This document shows positions 43,807 to 53,800 of a DNA stretch of 64,000 bases, one piece after another; positions within the stretch are counted from its first letter, which is position 1, and every line of letters starts with the position of its first letter. Below the pieces are notes generated by a model. That model was not told the DNA's origin. It did no database searches and saw only the letters and a list, made by a program, of their open reading frames with translations. Origin of the DNA: Rhynchopus euleeides (lineage: Eukaryota; Euglenozoa; Diplonemea; Diplonemida; Diplonemidae); NCBI GenBank assembly GCA_963210315.1, contig OY723300.1, forward strand, positions 1,984,001-2,048,000, written 5' to 3'. The position numbers and the translations under genes were made by a program.

Positions 43807-45673
43807 TACGAAAGGCAACGTACGACAGCGGACGGACGAAGAGGTCGAGCCAGCCGGCCACCGTTGCGAGTCCGGCGCCAGCAACCCCACGGGCACCAGA
43901 AGCAGCCGTTGCCCCCTCACCACCCACCTTCACTGACGAGGCCACTGTAGCGGAGTTCGCGCAGTTTCGGAGGTTCCAGGAATGGCAGAGGGCCCAGAAC
44001 TCTCCGGCGGTACAGCCCCCGCAAGCATGCTCTCCTCCTCAGCAAAGCTCTCCTTCTCCGCAGCAAAGCTCGACCCCCGACCACGTCTTCTCGGTCGAGC
44101 TGAAAAAGAGACGTCGTGCGGACCCTAAGCCCGACCCTGCAGCTGACACTGCTGCCTCCCCCCGGAGCAAGCGCAGGGTGTTCTCCTCGGACTTCGGCGT
44201 GAAGCGGCAGCTCTTTGTCGTTGGGTCTCAGAACTCGAAGAACGGCAACGACCCGCGGCAGATCTACCTGGACCCCACCGTGGAGGTGCAAGAGGCTCTG
44301 GCGGCCCAGATGGAGGCCTGCGATAAGGAGTACGCCTCCAACTGGGATGCCTTCTTCGCCAAACTCCCCGCGGCAAAAGCCCCCGTGATACCACGTCTGC
44401 AGCACGGCTTCCACTCCTCAAAGAAAGACCTCCTCACGGACTGGCGTCGTGCCCACGTCGACCTCTGGCAGGAGGGTGAGCCAAGCTCATGGGATGTCTC
44501 CCACCTGGCCGACCCGGAGTTTACCTTTCCAGAGGGATCCTGGCATGTCCTGCACCTGGTCCAAGGGCACCGCAAGCAGCTCATCCAGCACGCAGTGATG
44601 GCAAAGAGCCGCGAGAAGCGCCCCACGGATCTCTCGTCACCTGCTGTGGGGCCTTCGCTGGAGGAGCAGACCGCGCTAGTCCTGGACGAGAGAGAGAAGC
44701 GCATGGTGGAGAGCGAGGTGAAGAAGCAGCTGTCCGCCAAGAGACCGGATGGAAAGCTGAAGCGCGGCCGGAAGTCGAAGAAGGATGTGAAGGAGAAGGA
44801 GGAGCTGACGCAGAAGGTGACGCAGGAGTTCGCAGCGAAGAAGGTGCGTGCAGAACAGGCCTCGGCTGCGGAATCTCCCAAGGAGCGGGTCCAGAGGCAG
44901 CTGAACGAGGTGAAGGCGAAGTTGCGCCGCCAGTTTGAGGCTGATAGGGCTCGTGCAAATGACGTCAAGCACCCCTTGATCGGTCTCTCGATAAACGAGA
45001 TCCTGGCCGAGCAGACGCACGACTGGGACAAGCTGTGCAAGGGGAAGGCGAAGAGTCTCACCGGCTACCCCCCCTACATGCTTGAAATGTTCTTCCGGAA
45101 GTACGGGTCAAGCATCTTCACGGAAAAACATCAGTTGGTCGTATTCTACTACCTCTTCAGAAAGCCGCTCAAAACCGCCCTGTCAGACCCCTTCACCTTC
45201 GACCTGTCTTCTGACAAGTGCCGCGACATGCTCAACGAAGGGCTGATGTACTGCGGCCTCTTCCTGAACGAAGTCCAGCTTGTCTCTGACAGGCGTATCG
45301 AGGACGAGTTCAACCACGCCCCTCTCCTGCCTGCAAGCACCATGCTGATCGACGTCTTCCCGGTGCCCGTCTCCAGAAGCTACCTTTATGCGGCTAACTG
45401 GAGCGGGTACTACAAGAGGCCCGTTCTGAAGTTTCAGATGGGCACCAACAAGTACGGCCTCATCGTGTTCTTCACGGGTGGCCATGCTGGTGCTATCCCT
45501 GACTCGCACCTGTGGGGCACTTCCTCCACATCCGCATTCGCGCACCAGCCCAACTTGGTGCCCGACGGCGACGTTGTGCTTGCGGATGGCGCATACGCGG
45601 GAGCCAAGCAGTGCGTGACTGGGAGTCGCTGCTACTCGAGGAAGGGGGATGAAAACCGACGGGTCCCCATTCC
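43807..45673 (+). pseudogene. DDE transposase remnant (PIF/Harbinger- or IS5-like, DDE_Tnp_4 class)
   Basis: Open frame of over 600 codons fused in frame to the minisatellite; the first ATG in the transposase part is at 44310. Order: Pro/Ala/Ser-rich and basic N-terminus, a Lys/Glu-rich helical region (about 44640-44940), then a conserved core: GYPPYMLEMFFRKYG, a helix-turn-helix-like stretch, MLIDVFPVPVSR (first Asp), YYKRPVLKFQMG, GLIVFFTGGHAGAIPDSHLW and DVVLADGAYAG (second Asp). These fit DNA transposases of the DDE_Tnp_4 type. The frame then runs into a CCCGG-rich element at about 45690, before the third catalytic Asp/Glu expected further on, and no right end is visible. So this is a 3'-truncated, probably dead DNA transposon gene. 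PIF/Harbinger enzymes make 3-bp target duplications, the same length as MITE a, but a link is unproven. Confidence 0.8.
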
Positions 45674-45689
45674 TGACTGTAACCTTCCT

Positions 45690-45905
45690 GTGGGGGGGGT
45701 GTCGACTTTTACCGGTATTTCCCGGCTTTTCCCGGAAATTCCCGGTTCCCTGGTTTTTTTTCCCTTGGCGAAAATCCGTGAAAAAATCACCTCCGGAAGC
45801 CGGAAAAACCGGGAATCCAAAACCGGGAATGAAACAGAATCGCCACCCCAAATTCCCGGTTTTTCCCGGTTTTGCCGTTTCCCGGTTTTTCGGGCCTCGG
45901 GTCCG
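45690..45905. repeat. CCCGG/TTTCCCGG-rich element at the transposase break
   Basis: About a dozen copies of TTCCCGG or its inverse CCGGGAA in 215 bp, e.g. CCGGTATTTCCCGG, AAAACCGGGAAT. Overall self-complementary between left and right halves. It ends the transposase frame with a non-conserved tail. Confidence 0.7.
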
Positions 45906-46058
45906 GGGTCGTGGTAAGGCCAGGGTTTGTAGGGGGAGATGCTCGCATTTTTTTTTTGGGGGGTAGCAAAATGGGTCGTTTTTGGACATCTGAGCCCACT
46001 ACGAGGGTTCCCGGGGCCCGGAAACGCTGTTGTAGGGCCTCAAACGGGGAAGCAGTGC

Positions 46059-48273
46059 CCACACCTCTACGTGGTAGCCCCAATACTTTCCACACCTCTA
46101 CGAGGTAGCCCCTATATTTTCCACACCTCTGCGAGGTAGCCCCAATACTTTCCACACCTCTACGAGGTAGCCCCAATACTTTCCACACCTCTGCGAGGTA
46201 GCCCCAATACTTTCCACACCTCTGCAAGGTAGCCCCAATATTTTCCACACCTCTACGAGGTAGCCCCAATACTTTCCACACCTCTACGAGGTAGCCCCAA
46301 TACTTTCCACACCTCTGCGAGGTAGCCCCAATACTTTCCACACCTCTACGAGGTAGCCCCAATACTTTCCACACCTCTGCGAGGTAGCCCCAATACTTTC
46401 CACACCTCTGCAAGGTAGCCCCAATATTTTCCACACCTCTACGAGGTAGCCCCAATACTTTCCACACCTCTACGAGGTAGCCCCAATACTTTCCACACCT
46501 CTGCGAGGTAGCCCCAATGCTTTCCACACCTCTACGAGGTAGCCCCAATACTTTCCACACCTCTGCGAGGTAGCCCCAATACTTTCCACACCTCTGCGAG
46601 GTAGCCCCAATACTTTCCACACCTCTGCAAGGTAGCCCCAATATTTTCCACACCTCTACGAGGTAGCCCCAATACTTTCCACACCTCTACGAGGTAGCCC
46701 CAATACTTTCCACACCTCTGCGAGGTAGCCCCAATGCTTTCCACACCTCTACGAGGTAGCCCCAATACTTTCCACACCTCTGCGAGGTAGCCCCAATGCT
46801 TTCCACACCTCTACGAGGTAGCCCCAATACTTTCCACACCTCTGCGAGGTAGCCCCAATACTTTCCACACCTCTACGAGGTAGCCCCAATACTTTCCACA
46901 CCTCTGCGAGGTAGCCCCAATACTTTCCACACCTCTACGAGGTAGCCCCAATACTTTCCACACCTCTGCGAGGTAGCCCCAATACTTTCCACACCGCTGC
47001 GAGGTAGCCCCAATATTTTCCACACCTCTACGAGGTAGCCCCAATATTTTCCACACCTCTACGAGGTAGCCCCAATATTATCCACACCTCACCGAGGTAG
47101 CCCCAATATTTTCCACACCTCACCGAGGTAGCCCCAATATTTTCCACACCTCTCCGAGGTAGCCCCGACATTTTCCACACCTCACCGAGGTGGCCCCGAC
47201 ATTTTCCACACCTCTACGAGGTCGCCCCAATATTTTCCACACCTCTACGAGGTAGCCCCAATACTTTCCACACCTCAACGAGGTAGCCCCGATATTTTCC
47301 ACACCTCTACGAGGTAGCCCCAATACTTTCCACACCTCTCCGAGGTAGCCCCAATATTTCCTTGGGGCTACCTCGTAGAGGTGTGGAACATATCGGGGCT
47401 ACCTCGTTGAGGTGTGGAATATATCGGGGCTACCTCGGTGAGGTGTGGAAAGTATTGGGGCTACCTCGCAGAGGTGTGGAAAATATCGGGGCTACCTCGT
47501 TGAGGTGTGGAAAATTTCGAGGCTACCTCGGTGAGGTGTGGAAAGTCGAAAATATCGGGGCTACCTCGTTGAGGTGTGGAAAATGTCGGGGCTACCTCGT
47601 AGAGGTGTGGAAAATTTCGAGGCTACCTCGGTGAGGTGTGGAAAGTCGAAAATATCGGGGCTACCTCGTTGAGGTGTGGAAAATGTCGGGGCTACCTCGT
47701 AGAGGTGTGGAAAATTTCGGGGCTACCTCGCAGAGGTGTAGAAATTATCGGGGCTACCTCGTTGAGGTGTGGAAAGTATTGGGGCTACCTCGTTGAGGTG
47801 TGGAAAGTATTGGGGCTACCTCGTAGAGGTGTGGAAAATGTTGGGGCTACCTCGTAGAGGTGTGGAAAGTATTGCGGCTACCTCGTAGAGGTGTGGAAAA
47901 TGTCGGGGCTACCTCGTTGAGGTGTGGAAAGTATTGGGGCGACCTCGCAGAGGTGTGGAAAATATCGGGGCTACCTCGTAGAGGTGTGGAAAGTATTGGG
48001 GCTACCTCGGTGAGGTGTGGAAAGTATAGGGGCTACCTCGTAGAGGTGTGGAAAATATCGGGGCTACCTCGTAGAGGTGTGGAAAGTATTGGGGCTACCT
48101 CGCAGAGGTGTGGAAAATATTGGGGCGACCTCGTAGAGGTGTGGAAAATATCGGGGCTACCTCGGAGAGGTGTGGAAAGTATTGGGGCTACCTCGGAGAG
48201 GTGTGGAAGTTATTGGGGCTACCTCGTAGAGGTGTGGAATGTATTGGGGCTACCTCGCCGAGGTGTGGAAAGT
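46059..48273. repeat. 2.2-kb palindromic array of 31-bp hairpin repeats
   Basis: Left arm (46059-47354, about 42 units) and right arm (47362-48273, about 29 units) carry the same 31-bp unit in opposite orientation, meeting at a 7-bp spacer. Each unit has a hairpin ACCTC-NNN-GAGGT with a 3-base loop plus GTGGAAA.TATYGGGGCT. Loop bases vary (GTA, GTT, GGT, GCA, GGA, GCC); the 5-bp stem is nearly constant. The outer left arm is homogeneous, the centre and right arm diverse. The frame is open through many units but not considered coding. Confidence 0.95.
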
Positions 48274-49429
48274 GCTCCCCCATTTTTTTGGTGGCTGATC
48301 TGTCGCGATCTCTCCCATATCATTGGGGCACTTGGCGGATCTGCCCATCACTTTTGTGTGAGCTGGGTATCCCGCATCATCCTCCCGCACCTGCCTCGGG
48401 CCCCGTCGACCCGCACCACTGTGCGTCCGTCTCCCTGCCGGACTGTCGCCTGCAGCACAACAAGTTGTGGGACGGAATGTTCTTGGCATTGGTTTGTGTT
48501 TGACGCAGTGTTCCCGCCCTTGACTGGCGCAGCGTCATCACACACCCCTGATCCGGGGTCGCGGACATTTGAGATGCCGCATGACATCGTGTGCCCCGTG
48601 TACCCCCTTGCCCTCCACCAGTGGCACCACTGCCCACCCCTTGACGCTCTTCAGAAGCGTCTATCATCCGCCGGCTCTGCTCCTGCTGCCTGCGGATGGG
48701 TGTTCCTCCCTTGTCATTCACATACCATCGGGTTCTTCGGGTGTCCCATTCAGAAAAACACCCGAGAAATACACGAACTTTGCTAAACTGGACCCAACTC
48801 CCCATACTCTTTTTTTCGCCTTTTTTCATCGAAATTCAGCGTTTTTCCCCCGATTTTTTTAAATTTTTTTGACAAAATTGGATATAATCGACACCCCCCA
48901 CTGCGATCCGCACGGATTCCGAAACAGTCCACAGCGATGCCCACGGCTTCCTGAACCACTCCCTCCCAGCATCCTCCCCGTCCCAATCTCATCCATGACA
49001 GTCGCAAGGGACAGGCCAGGCTCCCCCACACAGCCTCGAACGCATCTTCCTGCTTTCGCAAGCAGGCCCTCCTTGTGCAAGCGAATGCGGTTGCAACAGA
49101 AATTGCCCAAAATTTTGGGCCCTCGAAAACCCCCAAAAAAAACTCGATCCTACGCCGAATATAGGGGGAGGGGGCTTCGATTTAGCCCCCCCCCCCAGTA
49201 GCACGTGTCTTTCGTGGGGCGAATTTGATTTCTTAGCGAAGAGTCGTGAAGTCACGAAAGTAAATCGTTCCCCGGTTCTTTCTTGTGAGGAATCTGCAGC
49301 TTCAAAATGCCTCACGACCTGAGAAATGACTCAGCCGACATCTTCTCGGCCTCACACCCTGCCCCCACCACCACACCACCATCACTCATGTCAAAAGTGC
49401 ACGTCTGACCGTGCGGTTGCGGGAGGGGA
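48274..49429. other. Gene-free flank of the palindrome
   Basis: Unique sequence. T-rich spot at 48808-48880, G/C-run hairpin near 49166-49198. The frame of the right arm stays open to 48786 without recognisable domains. Confidence 0.45.
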
Positions 49430-50569
49430 ATGATGGATGTGGCTGTGCGGCATGTGGATAGCGGCTGCAGCTGTGTCGTCGGTGTTCCGGAAGGTGGGAC
49501 CGTGCTCAGCCTGAAGGCGGATGCGCTCAAGGAGATGTTCGCAGGTTCCATCAATGCGGACCGCGAGGCTGCAGTACTGGCGGCACGCATCGAAGGGTGT
49601 GACGAGGACCTGGACGATGCAGAGCGCGTTGCCAACACGGGTCTGGAGGACGGGGGTGGTGTGCAGCTGGTGCGGAGGTGGCCGCAAGTCAAGGCGCCGG
49701 CTGTTTATACCTCTGGGCGCGGCGACGACAACAGCCAGTGTATAACACTGTCGGGTTGTGGCACGTTGTGTTCAGTGGGGTACATAGGGCACATTAGTGT
49801 GTTTGACACCACCACTGCTAGCGTGGTGGCGGACCTCACACACGGGGAGAAGTACATTGGATGCACTGCGTTTTCAGTGTGTGGGACGTGGCTGGCAACG
49901 TGCTCAGACGATAGCACCGTCTGCGTGTGGCTGACAGCAACGTGGGAACAGGTGTGGTGTCTGGAGCACGACACAGATGTGTATAGTGCAGCGTGGACAC
50001 GCTGTGGACGTCTCGTGTCAGGTGATCAAGATGGAAAGGTGCGTGTGTGGGAATTGGAGGGCACACCAAGTGCCACAGTGCTGGAGGGACACAGCGATGC
50101 CGTTTATGGGATTGCAGTGTCAACTACGAGGATCTTCACCGGGTCAGAGGACCAGACCATCTGTGTGTATGACATCAGCACCCTCACCCACACCGACACC
50201 CTTGTGTGCGACCACTCGAATCGGGTGTACCATATCTCCCTATCCAACGACGAGCAGCACCTGGTGTCGAGCTATGACGACCGATGTCTGAAGGTGTGGT
50301 GCACAACCACCCTCACCTGCATCCGTACTGCGGGACTGTCACATTCAGCTGCCCTGCTTGCCGTGTCACAGCCAGGCGATGTTGTGGCAGTGTCCCTTCC
50401 CTTCTGCACACAGTTGTTCAACCTCAGCACCTTGCGGTGCTTGGGACAAGTGGAGTCAAGGGGAGATGGTGTTGCATTCAGCCCGTGCGGGAGGTGGGTC
50501 TTCACATCCAGCAATCCTTCTGTGAGTGTGCGTGCTGTGTGTGACGTTCCGCGTGAGGGCAGCACTTAG
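49430..50569 (+). CDS. WD40-repeat protein
   Basis: A 379-residue protein, one exon. Residues 1-85 are a non-repeat N-terminus that begins MMDVAVRHVDSGCSCVVG and could be a small beta-rich domain with ubiquitin-like rhythm (GGTVLSLKADALKEMF), though I cannot confirm it. From about residue 100 to 375 there are seven WD-type blades, clearest at TCSDDSTVCVWLT, SGDQDGKVRVWELEG, TGSEDQTICVYDIS and SSYDDRCLKVWCT. WD40 propellers are protein-interaction platforms without catalysis. The two adjacent Met codons at 49430 give the start. 328 bp downstream follows the giant ankyrin-anoctamin gene on the same strand. Complex or pathway unknown. Confidence 0.88.
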   Translation: MMDVAVRHVDSGCSCVVGVPEGGTVLSLKADALKEMFAGSINADREAAVLAARIEGCDEDLDDAERVANTGLEDGGGVQLVRRWPQVKAPAVYTSGRGDDNSQCITLSGCGTLCSVGYIGHISVFDTTTASVVADLTHGEKYIGCTAFSVCGTWLATCSDDSTVCVWLTATWEQVWCLEHDTDVYSAAWTRCGRLVSGDQDGKVRVWELEGTPSATVLEGHSDAVYGIAVSTTRIFTGSEDQTICVYDISTLTHTDTLVCDHSNRVYHISLSNDEQHLVSSYDDRCLKVWCTTTLTCIRTAGLSHSAALLAVSQPGDVVAVSLPFCTQLFNLSTLRCLGQVESRGDGVAFSPCGRWVFTSSNPSVSVRAVCDVPREGST

Positions 50570-50897
50570 GGCAACCCTGTTTCTGCTTCCGTGCTTGCCA
50601 TGCCTTTCCTTGCTCCTTGCCTCCCGGCGCAGCACCTCCTGGCCCTGCTGCGTCGAGACATCATCTGAGGTGCGACTACTCAGTGCTTGGTCTCACAGCC
50701 GCTGCCCCCAACCCTCCAACCGCCCTACTCACCTACTCACCATGGCAGAACCGCACCCCGATAAAGTCATGCAACACAACATCCTTCTTCTTGCCACTCC
50801 CACTTGCACCCCAGTCCTGCGAAAGCAAACACACAACCATGGTGTTTCTGCGCAGGTCGTGATATAGAGACGGGCCGTCCCCTCCGGGGTGTGTGCA
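50570..50897. other. Spacer with possible splice acceptors
   Basis: C/T-rich stretches near 50580-50640 and 50785-50818 with CCCCAG (50817) and CTGCGCAG (50854), candidate acceptors for the next gene. No gene seen. Confidence 0.45.
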
Positions 50898-53800
50898 ATG
50901 GAACTGGGGCCCCTCGGCAGAGCTGTGCACGAGTGCGACGAGTTCCTGTTCTTCGACGAATGGGAGAAGGTCCGGAGCAGCGGCGACGCCAAGGCGCAGG
51001 CGCAGGAGGCCCTCCTGGTGAGCCTGAGCGTCTCCAGCACCTCTGTGGCACACTACAAGTCAGATGTGTTCCGGCGGATTGTGCGGCACCTGCTGGACGA
51101 GGCAGACCCGAATGCACGCACACCCCAGGGGGAGGCGATGCTGTACCTCGCTGTGAAGTGCAGCGCTCCTGGCAAGGTCGTCACAGGCGAGCTCAGCGAG
51201 CAGGGTCGCAGCATCACAGCAGGCCACAAGGTGCTTTGCCGTGTGGAGGCTGTGCAGCACCCGCAGTTCGGCTCCCTGTGGATGGAGGGCGAGGTGCTGG
51301 ACGCCACTCAGTCGTGCATCCGGGTCCACTTCACCTTCCAGCAGACCATGCAGCTGACGGACCCTGCAGGCGATGCGGGTGACGGGCAGGCGGCCTGCAA
51401 CGTCATCCGCGACAAGGCGCCCCCCCCAAAGGCACTCACCCCAGGCCTCAGCATTCTCATGCGCATCCCGCATGCAGCAGGCGAGCACCAGGATGTGGAC
51501 GTGGCGCTGAGGAGGAACACCCGCAGGGCAAGCGACTCGGGGGTCCTGCGGAAGGTGGCGCCGTTCGTGTGGGTGTCGGCCACCCTCACGTCGTACAGCA
51601 TGAAGGGCGGCTACGATGTCACAACCGCGGACGGCGAGGTGTACCACTCAGTGTCAGACGCGAACATCCGCATTCTCAAGCGCGCCTCGACTGCATCGGA
51701 GCTTGTGAACCCCTCGCTCGTCCTCAAGGGTCAGCACGTGCGTGTCACCCAGACAGGGGATTCGCGTGGGACCTGGGATGGCGTCGTGACGGGAAAGTCT
51801 GAGGATGGGTACGGTGTGCTGTGCATCGCAGACGGGAAGTATGAGAGTGACGTCCCAGAGGGCGCGTTGTTCCTCCCGGAGGTGCCTGCAGTTGAGGGCG
51901 GCGGGGGGATTGCGCTGCTTCAGGAGATGCTGTGCCGCGACGTCAATATCAACGACACCAAGGCGCTGCCCATGGCGTGCCACCGCAACAACCTAAACGC
52001 TGTGCGGCTGATGCTGAACCACTCGCGCCGGGGTTACCTTGGCCTGCATGCGGTTGCCGAACGCCGTGGCCTCCGCGTTGCGCACATCCACAAGAAGTCA
52101 CCTGCGTCGGAGTGCCTTGAGGTTGGTGACATCATCACGTCCATTGCAGGAACCCCTCTTGTCAAAACCCACAAGGGCACCGCTGTGCGCCGCACCAGCG
52201 CAGCATTTGCACTTGCTGCAGGGGCTGTCACCAAGTCGCTCCGCAGCCCGAAGCGGCGTGTGCAGGCGCAGCACTACGCGATGGCTTTGGGCTTGTCACC
52301 TGACTACAGGATGTACCTCTCGGAAGACCTGGGGCCGACTGTGTTGGTCATCCTCCGGGGCACAGTAACACTGCAGGTGAGCGTCATGCCTGTGCGCTAC
52401 AAGCTCAACTCCTCGGAACACTACATGCGGCAGAGCTGTCTCGACCTGACGCAGGATGAGGATATCGCTCTCCTGCTTGTCAAAGACGGTGTCCGGCTGA
52501 ACGTGTCGCAGGCAGCGCAGCGCTGCTGGGAACGCGCCACAAGCGCAGCACTGGATCCCGACAGGTTGCATGACCTGGATGAGGACACGGTGTCTTTTGT
52601 CAACGAGCGGCACGAGGGGCGGTACGCCCTGGAAGCCTGGTGCGCAGTGGGGCACCTGGGGATGGCGCAGCTGCTGCTGCACCACAAGGCGGATCCCAAC
52701 AGCTGTTCACTCGGTCTGGGCAGGACCCCGCTGTACAGCGCCTGCTGCTGCCCGACGTATTCCGCGCGTCTCTTCCTCATCCGCCTGCTGTTGAAGCACG
52801 GGGCGAAGGCAGCTGGCACGCGTTGCCTTGTCGGGTTTCTATCCACATGCTCGAGGCTGTGGCAGCCGAGCAAGCTGCCCATGCTGATGCCAGACCTGCA
52901 GGACTGCACGGAGGGGGGCAAGCATGCCTGGCGTCCCTGCATCATCCTTTCGAAGGCACGCTCCCCAGGCGACGTGATGAGTGACAGTGACGCCATCGCG
53001 AAGGAGGTGTCCGCCGACCTGCCGCCTCCAGGGGCGGCGCCTGCACTGTACTCCGTGGCGACACTGGCCAGTGGGGGAACACCGAACGGGGAGACGCATA
53101 TGGTGAGTGACCTGATCCCCGCGCGGTACTTCGAGGGGCAAGAGGTGCTGTTGCAGGACGGCAGGTGTGCTGTGGTGCTGAAGGAGGCGCAGTGTTCCGA
53201 GAGCGTGGAGGTGAAGACTGACGATGGCCACGTGCATGTCGAGCAGCTGTGGAACATAAAGGACGTCGCCGCAGGTGTTGCGACACTCGCTGCATGCCGG
53301 ATTCTCACAGGCGACCCTGATGTCGTTGGCGCGAGCGAGGCTCCTGTGTCGCTGGCAGAGCGGCAGAACAAGGGCAACTGCTTCGAACTTGTGACCTGCG
53401 AGCAGTCCGCCCTGTATCTGATGGAGCGGCGCGAGGCTCAGCAGAACGCACACAAGCAGCACGAGGTTGAGATGCACAGCGTCACGCGCAGCAACGCGAC
53501 GGCAGAGCGTAGATCGAAAGGGCGCGAGTGCGTCCCGCCCTACGTCCTGCCGATGTACGCTGCAGCCAATGGGTGGCTGCAGGTGATCGAGAAGCTGTCG
53601 ACGATCTCTGAACCCCCTGTCGACTGGAACGAGCTTGGTGGGGACGGCCTATCCGCAGTGGGACAGGCGATCGCTTCTGGACGGCACGACATGTTGCAGG
53701 CACTGCTGCATTGCGGGGCTCGCGCTGACTCGACTTGCGGCAAAGGGCAGCATGTTTTGCTGCTGGCCGCAGAGACCTGCGTTGACCCTGTGCCGTTTGT

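Noticed and set aside
40447-43950. Open frames of 316-531 codons on the plus strand over the 41-bp array, rich in ILGRFPPIPP
   Set aside because: Three frames are open at once, the translation is purely periodic and there is no start with coding character. It follows from a stop-free repeat unit.
46059-48273. CRISPR array
   Set aside because: Repeats are directly tandem without unique spacers, there are no cas genes, and the DNA is eukaryotic with introns.
48372-48505. Continuation of the broken transposase to the right of the palindrome (LPDCRLQHNKLW versus IPDCNL)
   Set aside because: The resemblance covers only a few residues, with no target duplication and no clear further homology.
45787-48786. 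Frames through the 31-bp hairpin array, up to 308 codons
   Set aside because: Periodic peptide (VLGLPRRGVE type) on both strands in a palindrome; an artefact of repetition.
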